DNA of 62,000 nucleotides from Nemertoderma westbladi (lineage: Eukaryota; Xenacoelomorpha; Nemertodermatida; Nemertodermatidae), in the NCBI GenBank assembly GCA_032718475.1, contig JAUCBJ010006887.1, forward strand, positions 1-62,000, read 5' to 3'. Positions 1 to 10,700 of the stretch are shown one piece after another (position 1 is the first letter of the stretch; every line of letters starts with the position of its first letter). The position numbers and the translations under genes were made by a program. The notes beneath the pieces were generated by a model. The model was not told where the DNA came from. It ran no database searches and worked only from the letters and a program-made list of their open reading frames with translations.

Positions 1-579
1 GATGACTTCTGTTACCTGGGATCATGGATCCGGAAGTCAGGTGAGGACCTTCGAATACGTAAGGGAAAGGCATGGGCAGCCTTGAATAGGCTTTCCAGGA
101 TTTGGAAGTCACCGAGAATTAATCGGAAACTTAAGGTCCGATTATTTAGAGCAGCAGTAGTTCCAGTACTCCTCTACGGGAGTCCATGCTGGGCTCTAAC
201 TGCTGAGGACACCAAATCTCTGGATGGCACATTCACAAGAATGCTACGCCGGGTTCATTGTGTCAAGTACAATGCACACATCTTCAACCAGACACTATAT
301 AACATTGGAGGTGTCTCATTGGTTCCCCCAAGCTTGACACTAGAACAAAATCGCCTCCGCTTTGCAGGACATTGCTTTCGCCGTGAGGACCAGCCAGTGC
401 ATAATCTTGTACTTTGGCAGCCTCATGGAGTGAATAAGCATGGTGGACAGCCTATGACTTTCTTGAGACGCATCTTAAAGGACACTGGCCTTAAAGATGC
501 GGATGATCTAGCAAATGTCATGGGTGATAGGGAGTTGTGGCGGTGCAATTTTGTTGACAAGCCGGCACAGCATTCTTAA
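1..579 (+). CDS. C-terminal part of a non-LTR retrotransposon reverse transcriptase (5' end outside window)
   Basis: Frame 1 is open from the first base to the TAA ending at 579, about 192 codons, with no internal stop or frameshift. It starts with YLGSW at residues 6-10. It continues through a basic stretch (RIRKGKAWAALNRL, about residues 19-32), then KLKVRLFRAAVVPVLLYG (about 43-60), LDGTFTRMLRR, RLRFAGHCFRRED and LVLWQP. These belong to the thumb/connection region that follows the polymerase palm in the endonuclease/reverse-transcriptase ORF of many invertebrate LINEs. The polymerase copies the element RNA at a nicked target site; the endonuclease and catalytic palm domains would lie upstream, outside the window. 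A start codon inside the window at 82 (TTG) would be meaningless, because homology begins before it. The intact reading frame suggests a fairly young insertion. Which LINE clade it belongs to is uncertain. Confidence 0.85.
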   Translation, partial: DDFCYLGSWIRKSGEDLRIRKGKAWAALNRLSRIWKSPRINRKLKVRLFRAAVVPVLLYGSPCWALTAEDTKSLDGTFTRMLRRVHCVKYNAHIFNQTLYNIGGVSLVPPSLTLEQNRLRFAGHCFRREDQPVHNLVLWQPHGVNKHGGQPMTFLRRILKDTGLKDADDLANVMGDRELWRCNFVDKPAQHS

Positions 580-616
580 AAATGCAGCTGCAATGCAGCA
601 TGCCGATCCTAGTAGT

Positions 617-688
617 ACTGTAAAAATCTGCAGGATACTTACTGTAAAAATCTGCAGGATACTTACTGTAAAAATCTCAGGATATATA
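617..688 (-). repeat. Three inverted copies of the 24-bp satellite module A inside the LINE 3' UTR
   Basis: Units at 617-640 and 641-664 read ACTGTAAAAATCTGCAGG plus ATACTT. Each is an exact reverse complement of module A of the large array that begins at 1737. A third unit at 665-688 is degenerate (CTGCAG reduced to CTCAG, then ATATATA). They sit between the reverse-transcriptase stop codon and the ACTG tail. They are the only copies I see in this orientation in the window. Confidence 0.9.
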
Positions 689-690
689 AC

Positions 691-710
691 ACTGACTGAC
701 TGACTGACTG
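691..710 (+). repeat. (ACTG)5 microsatellite, probable LINE 3' tail
   Basis: Five perfect tandem ACTG units follow the 3' UTR directly. Several LINE groups end in short tandem tails instead of poly(A), and the position fits that role. An independent microsatellite next to the element is the alternative. Confidence 0.75.
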
Positions 711-712
711 AT

Positions 713-1736
713 AATTATCTAGGTTCAGGCACTTCCCGCCTGGCGATTTTGTTGAAATGTTACAAGTAAATTGCTTTGGTGGTTCATAATCGCGTTACAA
801 AATAACAGATCGATTCTATGTGTGGTATTAGATATATTATTTAGTTTTTTGACATTATTTTGTCGCGAAATGTAAAGCAATGGTATAATAACAACTCCTG
901 CATGAGCTGCAGCAGCTAGCTGTGGAGTAGGAACGGTGGAGTGCAGGGCTGTCTTAGATCGAATTCCATCCAGGCGGAATTTCTTGACTTTGACTAAACC
1001 CCTCCTGCCTGCCTTTGCCTTGTAGGAGCAGCGCTGCTGGCTGAGTCTACAATTCCTTATCAGCTCTCAGGTATAAACAGAAAATAGTTGAGTTGTCAAT
1101 AAACATAATAAAATATACAACTGCAGTAGGATTATATTATCATTCCACGAATCATTGGGCTGATTATTTTGTATAGGATATGTAGAAAGTTCTTAAAAAT
1201 AATATTCTTATTTTTATTATTACATAGGATTAGCATCATTTTTTAGCTGAAGCATTAATAGTGCAAATTAATTTAAATATATTTTAATACCATTACTACA
1301 TTGGCATAAGATAAGTTTCAACATTTCTTACAAATATTATAAAACTCAATAGTGGTGCGAGCATAAAACTCAAATCACGCAAATTTAAAAGAACCGAGTG
1401 TGTTGTCATAATATCATCTCCATAGGTTATTCTGCTTGACTGGGTCTGGGTGCGGCTTTGCTTTTGGGACGGGGTGCTGATTGAAAGGGGGGTTGAAGGG
1501 GGGAACTGTCCCCCCTTTTCACTTTGACTGATTTACGGTTTTGTTAAATTTCTTGGTTATAGTTGTTGTGATGCTAAAATTTAATTTGTCTTTGATAATG
1601 TATTATTTTGTTTCATATTGTTTAGACCTTCAATTTTCATAATATTAGTTGAGTTTTTGTTTATACACTTGCTCTATAATATATTATATAATTTGCATTT
1701 ATTCAAAAAATACTTATAATAAAAATTCAAAAAATT
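713..1736. other. AT-rich spacer with no recognisable gene
   Basis: About 1 kb lies between the LINE tail and the satellite array. It is mostly AT-rich, with stops in all frames and no ORF of useful length. It contains a moderately GC-rich stretch at about 895-1070 (CTGCAG-type and GCTGCTGG motifs), a G-rich stretch at about 1441-1515 and simple AT-rich tracts at about 1620-1735. A 45-bp segment at 1026-1070 is bounded by splice-like signals, but I do not call it a gene. No promoter, tRNA or known transposon terminus is recognised here. Confidence 0.6.
1496..1517. other. G6/C6 hairpin in a G-rich tract
   Basis: AAGGGGGG (1496-1503) and CCCCCCTT (1510-1517) form a perfect 8-bp stem around the 6-base loop AACTGT. 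Other G runs lie just upstream (GGGG at 1471-1474, GGGGGG at 1487-1492), so the G strand could alternatively form a quadruplex. No factor-independent terminator function is implied in a eukaryote; the role is unknown. Confidence 0.6.
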
Positions 1737-4700
1737 CTCCTAAAGTAACCTGCAGATTTTTACAGTAAGTATCCCGCTGTTGAGCGGGGTCCTAAAGTAT
1801 CCTGCAGATTTTTACAGTAAGTATCCTGCAGATTTTTACAGTAAGTATCCCGCTGTCGAGCGGGGTCCTAAAGTATCCTGCAGATTTTTACAGTAAGTAT
1901 CCCGCTGTCGAGCGGGGTCCTAAAGTATCCTGCAGATTTTTACAGTAAGTATCCTGCAGATTTTTACAGTAAGTATCCCGCTGTCGAGCGGGGTCCTAAA
2001 GTATCCTGCAGATTTTTACAGTAAGTATCCCGCTGTCGAGCGGGGTCCTAAAGTATCCTGCAGATTTTTACAGTAAGTATCCCGCTGTCGAGCGGGCTCC
2101 TAAAGTATCCTGCAGATTTTTACAGTAAGTATCCGCTGTCGAGCGGGCTCCTAAAGTAACCTGCAGATTTTTACAGTAAGTATCCCGCTGTCGAGCGGGG
2201 TCCTAAAGTATCCTGCAGATTTTTACAGTAAGTATCCCGCTGTCGAGCGGGCTCCTAAAGTATCCTGCAGATTTTTACAGTAAGTATCCCGCTGTCGAGC
2301 GGGCTCCTAAAGTATCCTGCAGATTTTTACAGTAAGTATCCCGCTGTCGAGCGGGCTCCTAAAGTATCCCGCAGATTTTTACAGTAAGTATCCCGCAGAT
2401 TTTTACAGTAAGTATCCCGCTGTCGAGCGGGCTCCTAAAGTATCCTGCAGATTTTTACAGTAAGTATCCGCTGTCGAGCGGGCTCCTAAAGTAACCTGCA
2501 GATTTTTACAGTAAGTATCCCGCTGTCGAGCGGGCTCCTAAAGTATCCTGCAGATTTTTACAGTAAGTATCCCGCTGTCGAGCGGGCTCCTAAAGTAACC
2601 TGCAGATTTTTACAGTAAGTATCCCGCTGTCGAGCGGGGTCCTAAAGTATCCTGCAGATTTTTACAGTAAGTATCCCGCTGTCGAGCGGGCTCCTAAAGT
2701 ATCCTGCAGATTTTTACAGTAAGTATCCCGCAGATTTTTACAGTAAGTATCCCGCAGATTTTTACAGTAAGTATCCCGCAGATTTTTACAGTAAGTATCC
2801 CGCAGATTTTTACAGTAAGTATCCCGCTGTCGAGCGGGGTCCTAAAGTATCCTGCAGATTTTTACAGTAAGTATCCGCTGTCGAGCGGGCTCCTAAAGTA
2901 ACCTGCAGATTTTTACAGTAAGTATCCCGCTGTCGAGCGGGGTCCTAAAGTATCCTGCAGATTTTTACAGTAAGTATCCCGCTGTCGAGCGGGGTCCTAA
3001 AGTATCCTGCAGATTTTTACAGTAAGTATCCTGCAGATTTTTACAGTAAGTATCCCGCTGTCGAGCGGGGTCCTAAAGTATCCTGCAGATTTTTACAGTA
3101 AGTATCCCGCTGTCGAGCGGGGTCCTAAAGTATCCTGCAGATTTTTACAGTAAGTATCCTGCAGATTTTTACAGTAAGTATCCCGCTGTCGAGCGGGCTC
3201 CTAAAGTAACCTGCAGATTTTTACAGTAAGTATCCTGCAGATTTTTACAGTAAGTATCCTGCAGATTTTTACAGTAAGTATCCCGCTGTCGAGCGGGGTC
3301 CTAAAGTATCCTGCAGATTTTTACAGTAAGTATCCCGCTGTCGAGCGGGGTCCTAAAGTATCCTGCAGATTTTTACAGTAAGTATCCTGCAGATTTTTAC
3401 AGTAAGTATCTCGCTGTCGAGCGGGCTCCTAAAGTATCCTGCAGATTTTTACAGTAAGTATCCCGCTGTCGAGCGGGCTCCTAAAGTATCCTGCAGATTT
3501 TTACAGTAAGTATCCGCTGTCGAGCGGGGTCCTAAAGTATCCTGCAGATTTTTACAGTAAGTATCCCGCTGTCGAGCGGGCTCCTAAAGTATCCTGCAGA
3601 TTTTTACAGTAAGTATCCCGCTGTCGAGCGGGCTCCTAAAGTATCCTGCAGATTTTTACAGTAAGTATCCGCTGTCGAGCGGGGTCCTAAAGTATCCTGC
3701 AGATTTTTACAGTAAGTATCCCGCTGTCGAGCGGGCTCCTAAAGTATCCTGCAGATTTTTACAGTAAGTATCCCGCTGTCGAGCGGGCTCCTAAAGTATC
3801 CTGCAGATTTTTACAGTAAGTAACCTGCTGTCGAGCGGGCTCCTAAAGTATCCTGCAGATTTTTACAGTAAGTATCCCGCTGTCGAGCGGGCTCCTAAAG
3901 TATCCTGCAGATTTTTACAGTAAGTAACCTGCTGTCGAGCGGGCTCCTAAAGTATCCTGCAGATTTTTACAGTAAGTATCCCGCTGTCGAGCGGGCTCCT
4001 AAAGTATCCTGCAGATTTTTACAGTAAGTAACCTGCTGTCGAGCGGGCTCCTAAAGTATCCTGCAGATTTTTACAGTAAGTAACCTGCTGTCGAGCGGGC
4101 TCCTAAAGTATCCTGCAGATTTTTACAGTAAGTAACCTGCTGTCGAGCGGGCTCCTAAAGTATCCTGCAGATTTTTACAGTAAGTAACCTGCTGTCGAGC
4201 GGGCTCCTAAAGTATCCTGCAGATTTTTACAGTAAGTAACCTGCTGTCGAGCGGGCTCCTAAAGTATCCTGCAGATTTTTACAGTAAGTATCCTGCAGAT
4301 TTTTACAGTAAGTATCCTGCAGATTTTTACAGTAAGTAACCTGCTGTCGAGCGGGCTCCTAAAGTATCCTGCAGATTTTTACAGTAAGTATCCCGCTGTC
4401 GAGCGGGCTCCTAAAGTAACCTGCAGATTTTTACAGTAAGTATCCCGCTGTCGAGCGGGCTCCTAAAGTATCCTGCAGATTTTTACAGTAAGTATCCCGC
4501 TGTCGAGCGGGCTCCTAAAGTATCCTGCAGATTTTTACAGTAAGTAACCTGCTGTCGAGCGGGCTCCTAAAGTAACCTGCAGATTTTTACAGTAAGTATC
4601 CCGCTGTCGAGCGGGCTCCTAAAGTATCCTGCAGATTTTTACAGTAAGTATCCCGCTGTCGAGCGGGCTCCTAAAGTATCCTGCAGATTTTTACAGTAAG

Positions 4701-7700
4701 TAACCCGCTGTCGAGCGGGCTCCTAAAGTATCCTGCAGATTTTTACAGTAAGTATCCGCTGTCGAGCGGGCTCCTAAAGTAACCTGCAGATTTTTACAGT
4801 AAGTATCCCGCTGTCGAGCGGGCTCCTAAAGTATCCTGCAGATTTTTACAGTAAGTATCCTGCAGATTTTTACAGTAAGTATCCCGCTGTTGAGCGGGCT
4901 CCTAAAGTATCCTGCAGATTTTTACAGTAAGTATCCTGCAGATTTTTACAGTAAGTATCCCGCTGTCGAGCGGGCTCCTAAAGTAACCTGCAGATTTTTA
5001 CAGTAAGTATCCCGCTGTCGAGCGGGCTCCTAAAGTAACCTGCAGATTTTTACAGTAAGTATCCCGCTGTCGAGCGGGCTCCTAAAGTAACCTGCAGATT
5101 TTTACAGTAAGTATCCGCTGTCGAGCGGGCTCCTAAAGTAACCTGCAGATTTTTACAGTAAGTATCCCGCTGTCGAGCGGGCTCCTATAGTATCCTGCAG
5201 ATTTTTACAGTAAGTATCCTGCAGATTTTTACAGTAAGTATCCTGCAGATTTTTACAGTAAGTATCCGCTGTCGAGCGGGCTCCTAAAGTAACCTGCAGA
5301 TTTTTACAGTAAGTATCCCGCTGTCGAGCGGGCTCCTAAAGTATCCTGCAGATTTTTACAGTAAGTATCCTGCAGATTTTTACAGTAAGTATCCCGCTGT
5401 CGAGCGGGCTCCTAAAGTATCCTGCAGATTTTTACAGTAAGTATCCTGCAGATTTTTACAGTAAGTATCCCGCTGTCGAGCGGGCTCCTAAAGTATCCTG
5501 CAGATTTTTACAGTAAGTATCCTGCTGTCGAGCGGGCTCCTAAAGTATCCTGCAGATTTTTACAGTAAGTATCCGCTGTCGAGCGGGCTCCTAAAGTATC
5601 CTGCAGATTTTTACAGTAAGTATCCTGCAGATTTTTACAGTAAGTAACCCGCTGTCGATCGGGCTCCTAAAGTATCCTGCAGATTTTTACAGTAAGTATC
5701 CGCTGTCGAGCGGGCTCCTAAAGTATCCTGCAGATTTTTACAGTAAGTATCCTGCAGATTTTTACAGTAAGTATCCTGCAGATTTTTACAGTAAGTATCC
5801 CGCTGTCGAGCGGGCTCCTAAAGTATCCTGCAGATTTTTACAGTAAGTATCCCGCTGTCGAGCGGGGTCCTAAAGTATCCTGCGGATTTTTACAGTAAGT
5901 ATCCCGCTGTCGAGCGGGCTCCTAAAGTATCCTGCAGATTTTTACAGTAAGTATCCGCTGTCGAGCGGGCTCCTAAAGTATCCTGCAGATTTTTACAGTA
6001 AGTATCCTGCAGATTTTTACAGTAAGTATCCTGCAGATTTTTACAGTAAGTATCCTGCAGATTTTTACAGTAAGTATCCTGCAGATTTTTACAGTAAGTA
6101 TCCCGCTGTCGAGCGGGGTCCTAAAGTATCCTGCAGATTTTTACAGTAAGTATCCTGCAGATTTTTACAGTAAGTATCCTGCAGATTTTTACAGTAAGTA
6201 TCCCGCTGTCGAGCGGGCTCCTAAAGTAACCTGCAGATTTTTACAGTAAGTATCCTGCAGATTTTTACAGTAAGTATCCCGCTGTCGAGCGGGGTCCTAA
6301 AGTATCCTGCAGATTTTTACAGTAAGTATCCCGCTGTCGAGCGGGCTCCTAAAGTATCCTGCAGATTTTTACAGTAAGTATCCTGCAGATTTTTACAGTA
6401 AGTATCCTGCAGATTTTTACAGTAAGTATCCTGCAGATTTTTACAGTAAGTATCCTGCAGATTTTTACAGTAAGTATCCCGCTGTCGAGCGGGGTCCTAA
6501 AGTATCCTGCAGATTTTTACAGTAAGTATCCCGCTGTCGAGCGGGCTCCTAAAGTAACCTGCAGATTTTTACAGTAAGTATCCCGCTGTCGAGCGGGCTC
6601 CTAAAGTATCCTGCAGATTTTTACAGTAAGTATCCTGCAGATTTTTACAGTAAGTATCCCGCTGTCGAGCGGGCTCCTAAAGTAACCTGCAGATTTTTAC
6701 AGTAAGTATCCCGCTGTCGAGCGGGCTCCTAAAGTATCCTGCAGATTTTTACAGTAAGTATCCTGCAGATTTTTACAGTAAGTATCCCGCTGTCGAGCGG
6801 GCTCCTAAAGTATCCTGCAGATTTTTACAGTAAGTATCCTGCAGATTTTTACAGTAAGTATCCTGCAGATTTTTACAGTAAGTATCCTGCAGATTTTTAC
6901 AGTAAGTATCCCGCTGTCGAGCGGGGTCCTAAAGTATCCTGCGGATTTTTACAGTAAGTATCCCGCTGTCGAGCGGGCTCCTAAAGTATCCTGCAGATTT
7001 TTACAGTAAGTATCCGCTGTCGAGCGGGCTCCTAAAGTATCCTGCAGATTTTTACAGTAAGTATCCCGCTGTCGAGCGGGCTCCTAAAGTATCCTGCAGA
7101 TTTTTACAGTAAGTATCCCGCTGTCGAGCGGGCTCCTAAAGTATCCTGCAGATTTTTACAGTAAGTATCCCGCTGTCGAGCGGGGTCCTAAAGTATCCTG
7201 CGGATTTTTACAGTAAGTATCCCGCTGTCGAGCGGGCTCCTAAAGTATCCTGCAGATTTTTACAGTAAGTATCCCGCTGTCGAGCGGGCTCCTAAAGTAT
7301 CCTGCAGATTTTTACAGTAAGTATCCCGCTGTCGTGCGGGCTCCTAAAGTATCCTGCAGATTTTTACAGTAAGTATCCCGCTGTCGAGCGGGCTCCTAAA
7401 GTATCCTGCAGATTTTTACAGTAAGTATCCCGCTGTCGAGCGGGCTCCTAAAGTATCCTGCAGATTTTTACAGTAAGTATCCTGCAGATTTTTACAGTAA
7501 GTATCCTGCAGATTTTTACAGTAAGTATCCTGCAGATTTTTACAGTAAGTATCCTGCAGATTTTTACAGTAAGTATCCCGCTGTCGAGCGGGCTCCTAAA
7601 GTAACCTGCAGATTTTTACAGTAAGTATCCCGCTGTCGAGCGGGCTCCTAAAGTATCCTGCAGATTTTTACAGTAAGTATCCCGCTGTCGAGCGGGCTCC

Positions 7701-10700
7701 TAAAGTATCCTGCAGATTTTTACAGTAAGTATCCCGCTGTCGAGCGGGCTCCTAAAGTATCCTGCAGATTTTTACAGTAAGTATCCCGCTGTCGAGCGGG
7801 CTCCTAAAGTATCCTGCAGATTTTTACAGTAAGTATCCCGCTGTCGAGCGGGCTCCTAAAGTATCCTGCAGATTTTTACAGTAAGTATCCCGCTGTCGAG
7901 CGGGCTCCTAAAGTATCCTGCAGATTTTTACAGTAAGTATCCTGCAGATTTTTACAGTAAGTATCCTGCAGATTTTTACAGTAAGTATCCTGCAGATTTT
8001 TACAGTAAGTATCCCGCTGTCGAGCGGGCTCCTAAAGTATCCTGCAGATTTTTACAGTAAGTATCCCGCTGTCGAGCGGGCTCCTAAAGTATCCTGCAGA
8101 TTTTTACAGTAAGTATCCCGCTGTCGAGCGGGCTCCTAAAGTATCCTGCAGATTTTTACAGTAAGTATCCCGCTGTCGAGCGGGCTCCTAAAGTATCCTG
8201 CAGATTTTTACAGTAAGTATCCTGCAGATTTTTACAGTAAGTATCCTGCAGATTTTTACAGTAAGTATCCGCTGTCGAGCGGGCTCCTAAAGTATCCTGC
8301 AGATTTTTACAGTAAGTATCCTGCAGATTTTTACAGTAAGTATCCTGCAGATTTTTACAGTAAGTATCCCGCTGTCGAGCGGGCTCCTAAAGTATCCTGC
8401 AGATTTTTACAGTAAGTATCCCGCTGTCGAGCGGGCTCCTAAAGTATCCTGCAGATTTTTACAGTAAGTATCCTGCAGATTTTTACAGTAAGTATCCGCT
8501 GTCGAGCGGGCTCCTAAAGTATCCTGCAGATTTTTACAGTAAGTATCCTGCAGATTTTTACAGTAAGTATCCTGCAGATTTTTACAGTAAGTATCCTGCA
8601 GATTTTTACAGTAAGTATCCGCTGTCGAGCGGGCTCCTAAAGTATCCTGCAGATTTTTACAGTAAGTATCCTGCAGATTTTTACAGTAAGTATCCTGCAG
8701 ATTTTTACAGTAAGTATCCTGCAGATTTTTACAGTAAGTATCCCGCTGTCGAGCGGGCTCCTAAAGTATCCTGCAGATTTTTACAGTAAGTATCCCGCTG
8801 TCGAGCGGGCTCCTAAAGTATCCTGCAGATTTTTACAGTAAGTATCCTGCAGATTTTTACAGTAAGTATCCTGCAGATTTTTACAGTAAGTATCCTGCAG
8901 ATTTTTACAGTAAGTATCCTGCAGATTTTTACAGTAAGTATCCCGCTGTCGAGCGGGCTCCTAAAGTATCCTGCAGATTTTTACAGTAAGTATCCCGCTG
9001 TCGAGCGGGCTCCTAAAGTATCCTGCAGATTTTTACAGTAAGTATCCTGCAGATTTTTACAGTAAGTATCCTGCAGATTTTTACAGTAAGTATCCGCTGT
9101 CGAGCGGGCTCCTAAAGTATCCTGCAGATTTTTACAGTAAGTATCCTGCAGATTTTTACAGTAAGTATCCTGCAGATTTTTACAGTAAGTATCCCGCTGT
9201 CGAGCGGGCTCCTAAAGTATCCTGCAGATTTTTACAGTAAGTATCCCGCTGTCGAGCGGGCTCCTAAAGTATCCTGCAGATTTTTACAGTAAGTATCCTG
9301 CAGATTTTTACAGTAAGTATCCGCTGTCGAGCGGGCTCCTAAAGTATCCTGCAGATTTTTACAGTAAGTATCCTGCAGATTTTTACAGTAAGTATCCTGC
9401 AGATTTTTACAGTAAGTATCCTGCAGATTTTTACAGTAAGTATCCGCTGTCGAGCGGGCTCCTAAAGTATCCTGCAGATTTTTACAGTAAGTATCCTGCA
9501 GATTTTTACAGTAAGTATCCTGCAGATTTTTACAGTAAGTATCCTGCAGATTTTTACAGTAAGTATCCCGCTGTCGAGCGGGCTCCTAAAGTATCCTGCA
9601 GATTTTTACAGTAAGTATCCCGCTGTCGAGCGGGCTCCTAAAGTATCCTGCAGATTTTTACAGTAAGTATCCTGCAGATTTTTACAGTAAGTATCCTGCA
9701 GATTTTTACAGTAAGTATCCTGCAGATTTTTACAGTAAGTATCCTGCAGATTTTTACAGTAAGTATCCCGCTGTCGAGCGGGCTCCTAAAGTATCCTGCA
9801 GATTTTTACAGTAAGTATCCCGCTGTCGAGCGGGCTCCTAAAGTATCCTGCAGATTTTTACAGTAAGTATCCGCTGTCGAGCGGGCTCCTAAAGTATCCT
9901 GCAGATTTTTACAGTAAGTATCCTGCAGATTTTTACAGTAAGTATCCTGCAGATTTTTACAGTAAGTATCCTGCAGATTTTTACAGTAAGTATCCGCTGT
10001 CGAGCGGGCTCCTAAAGTATCCTGCAGATTTTTACAGTAAGTATCCTGCAGATTTTTACAGTAAGTATCCTGCAGATTTTTACAGTAAGTATCCTGCAGA
10101 TTTTTACAGTAAGTATCCCGCTGTCGAGCGGGCTCCTAAAGTATCCTGCAGATTTTTACAGTAAGTATCCCGCTGTCGAGCGGGCTCCTAAAGTATCCTG
10201 CAGATTTTTACAGTAAGTATCCTGCAGATTTTTACAGTAAGTATCCTGCAGATTTTTACAGTAAGTATCCTGCAGATTTTTACAGTAAGTATCCTGCAGA
10301 TTTTTACAGTAAGTATCCCGCTGTCGAGCGGGGTCCTAAAGTATCCTGCGGATTTTTACAGTAAGTATCCCGCTGTCGAGCGGGCTCCTAAAGTATCCTG
10401 CAGATTTTTACAGTAAGTATCCGCTGTCGAGCGGGCTCCTAAAGTATCCTGCAGATTTTTACAGTAAGTATCCTGCAGATTTTTACAGTAAGTATCCTGC
10501 AGATTTTTACAGTAAGTATCCTGCAGATTTTTACAGTAAGTATCCTGCAGATTTTTACAGTAAGTATCCTGCAGATTTTTACAGTAAGTATCCCGCTGTC
10601 GAGCGGGGTCCTAAAGTATCCTGCGGATTTTTACAGTAAGTATCCCGCTGTCGAGCGGGCTCCTAAAGTATCCTGCAGATTTTTACAGTAAGTATCCGCT

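Larger units (their letters stand above)
1..712 (+). mobile_element. 3' end of a LINE-like (non-LTR) retrotransposon
   Basis: The segment reads as an open reverse-transcriptase C-terminus (1-579), a short 3' UTR (580-690) and an (ACTG)5 tail (691-710), after which the sequence turns into ordinary AT-rich DNA. A coding end followed by a short UTR and a simple-sequence tail is the usual architecture of the 3' end of a non-LTR element. The 5' part lies outside the window, so I cannot tell whether the copy is complete. The 3' UTR carries three 24-bp satellite units in reverse orientation. The clade is not assigned: the visible part lacks the catalytic YxDD region that would help. Confidence 0.8.

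Noticed and set aside
515-703. 62-codon + strand ORF overlapping the LINE end
   Set aside because: It is another frame of the reverse-transcriptase end and of the inverted 24-bp units; the repeated TVKICRIL is just the satellite translated.
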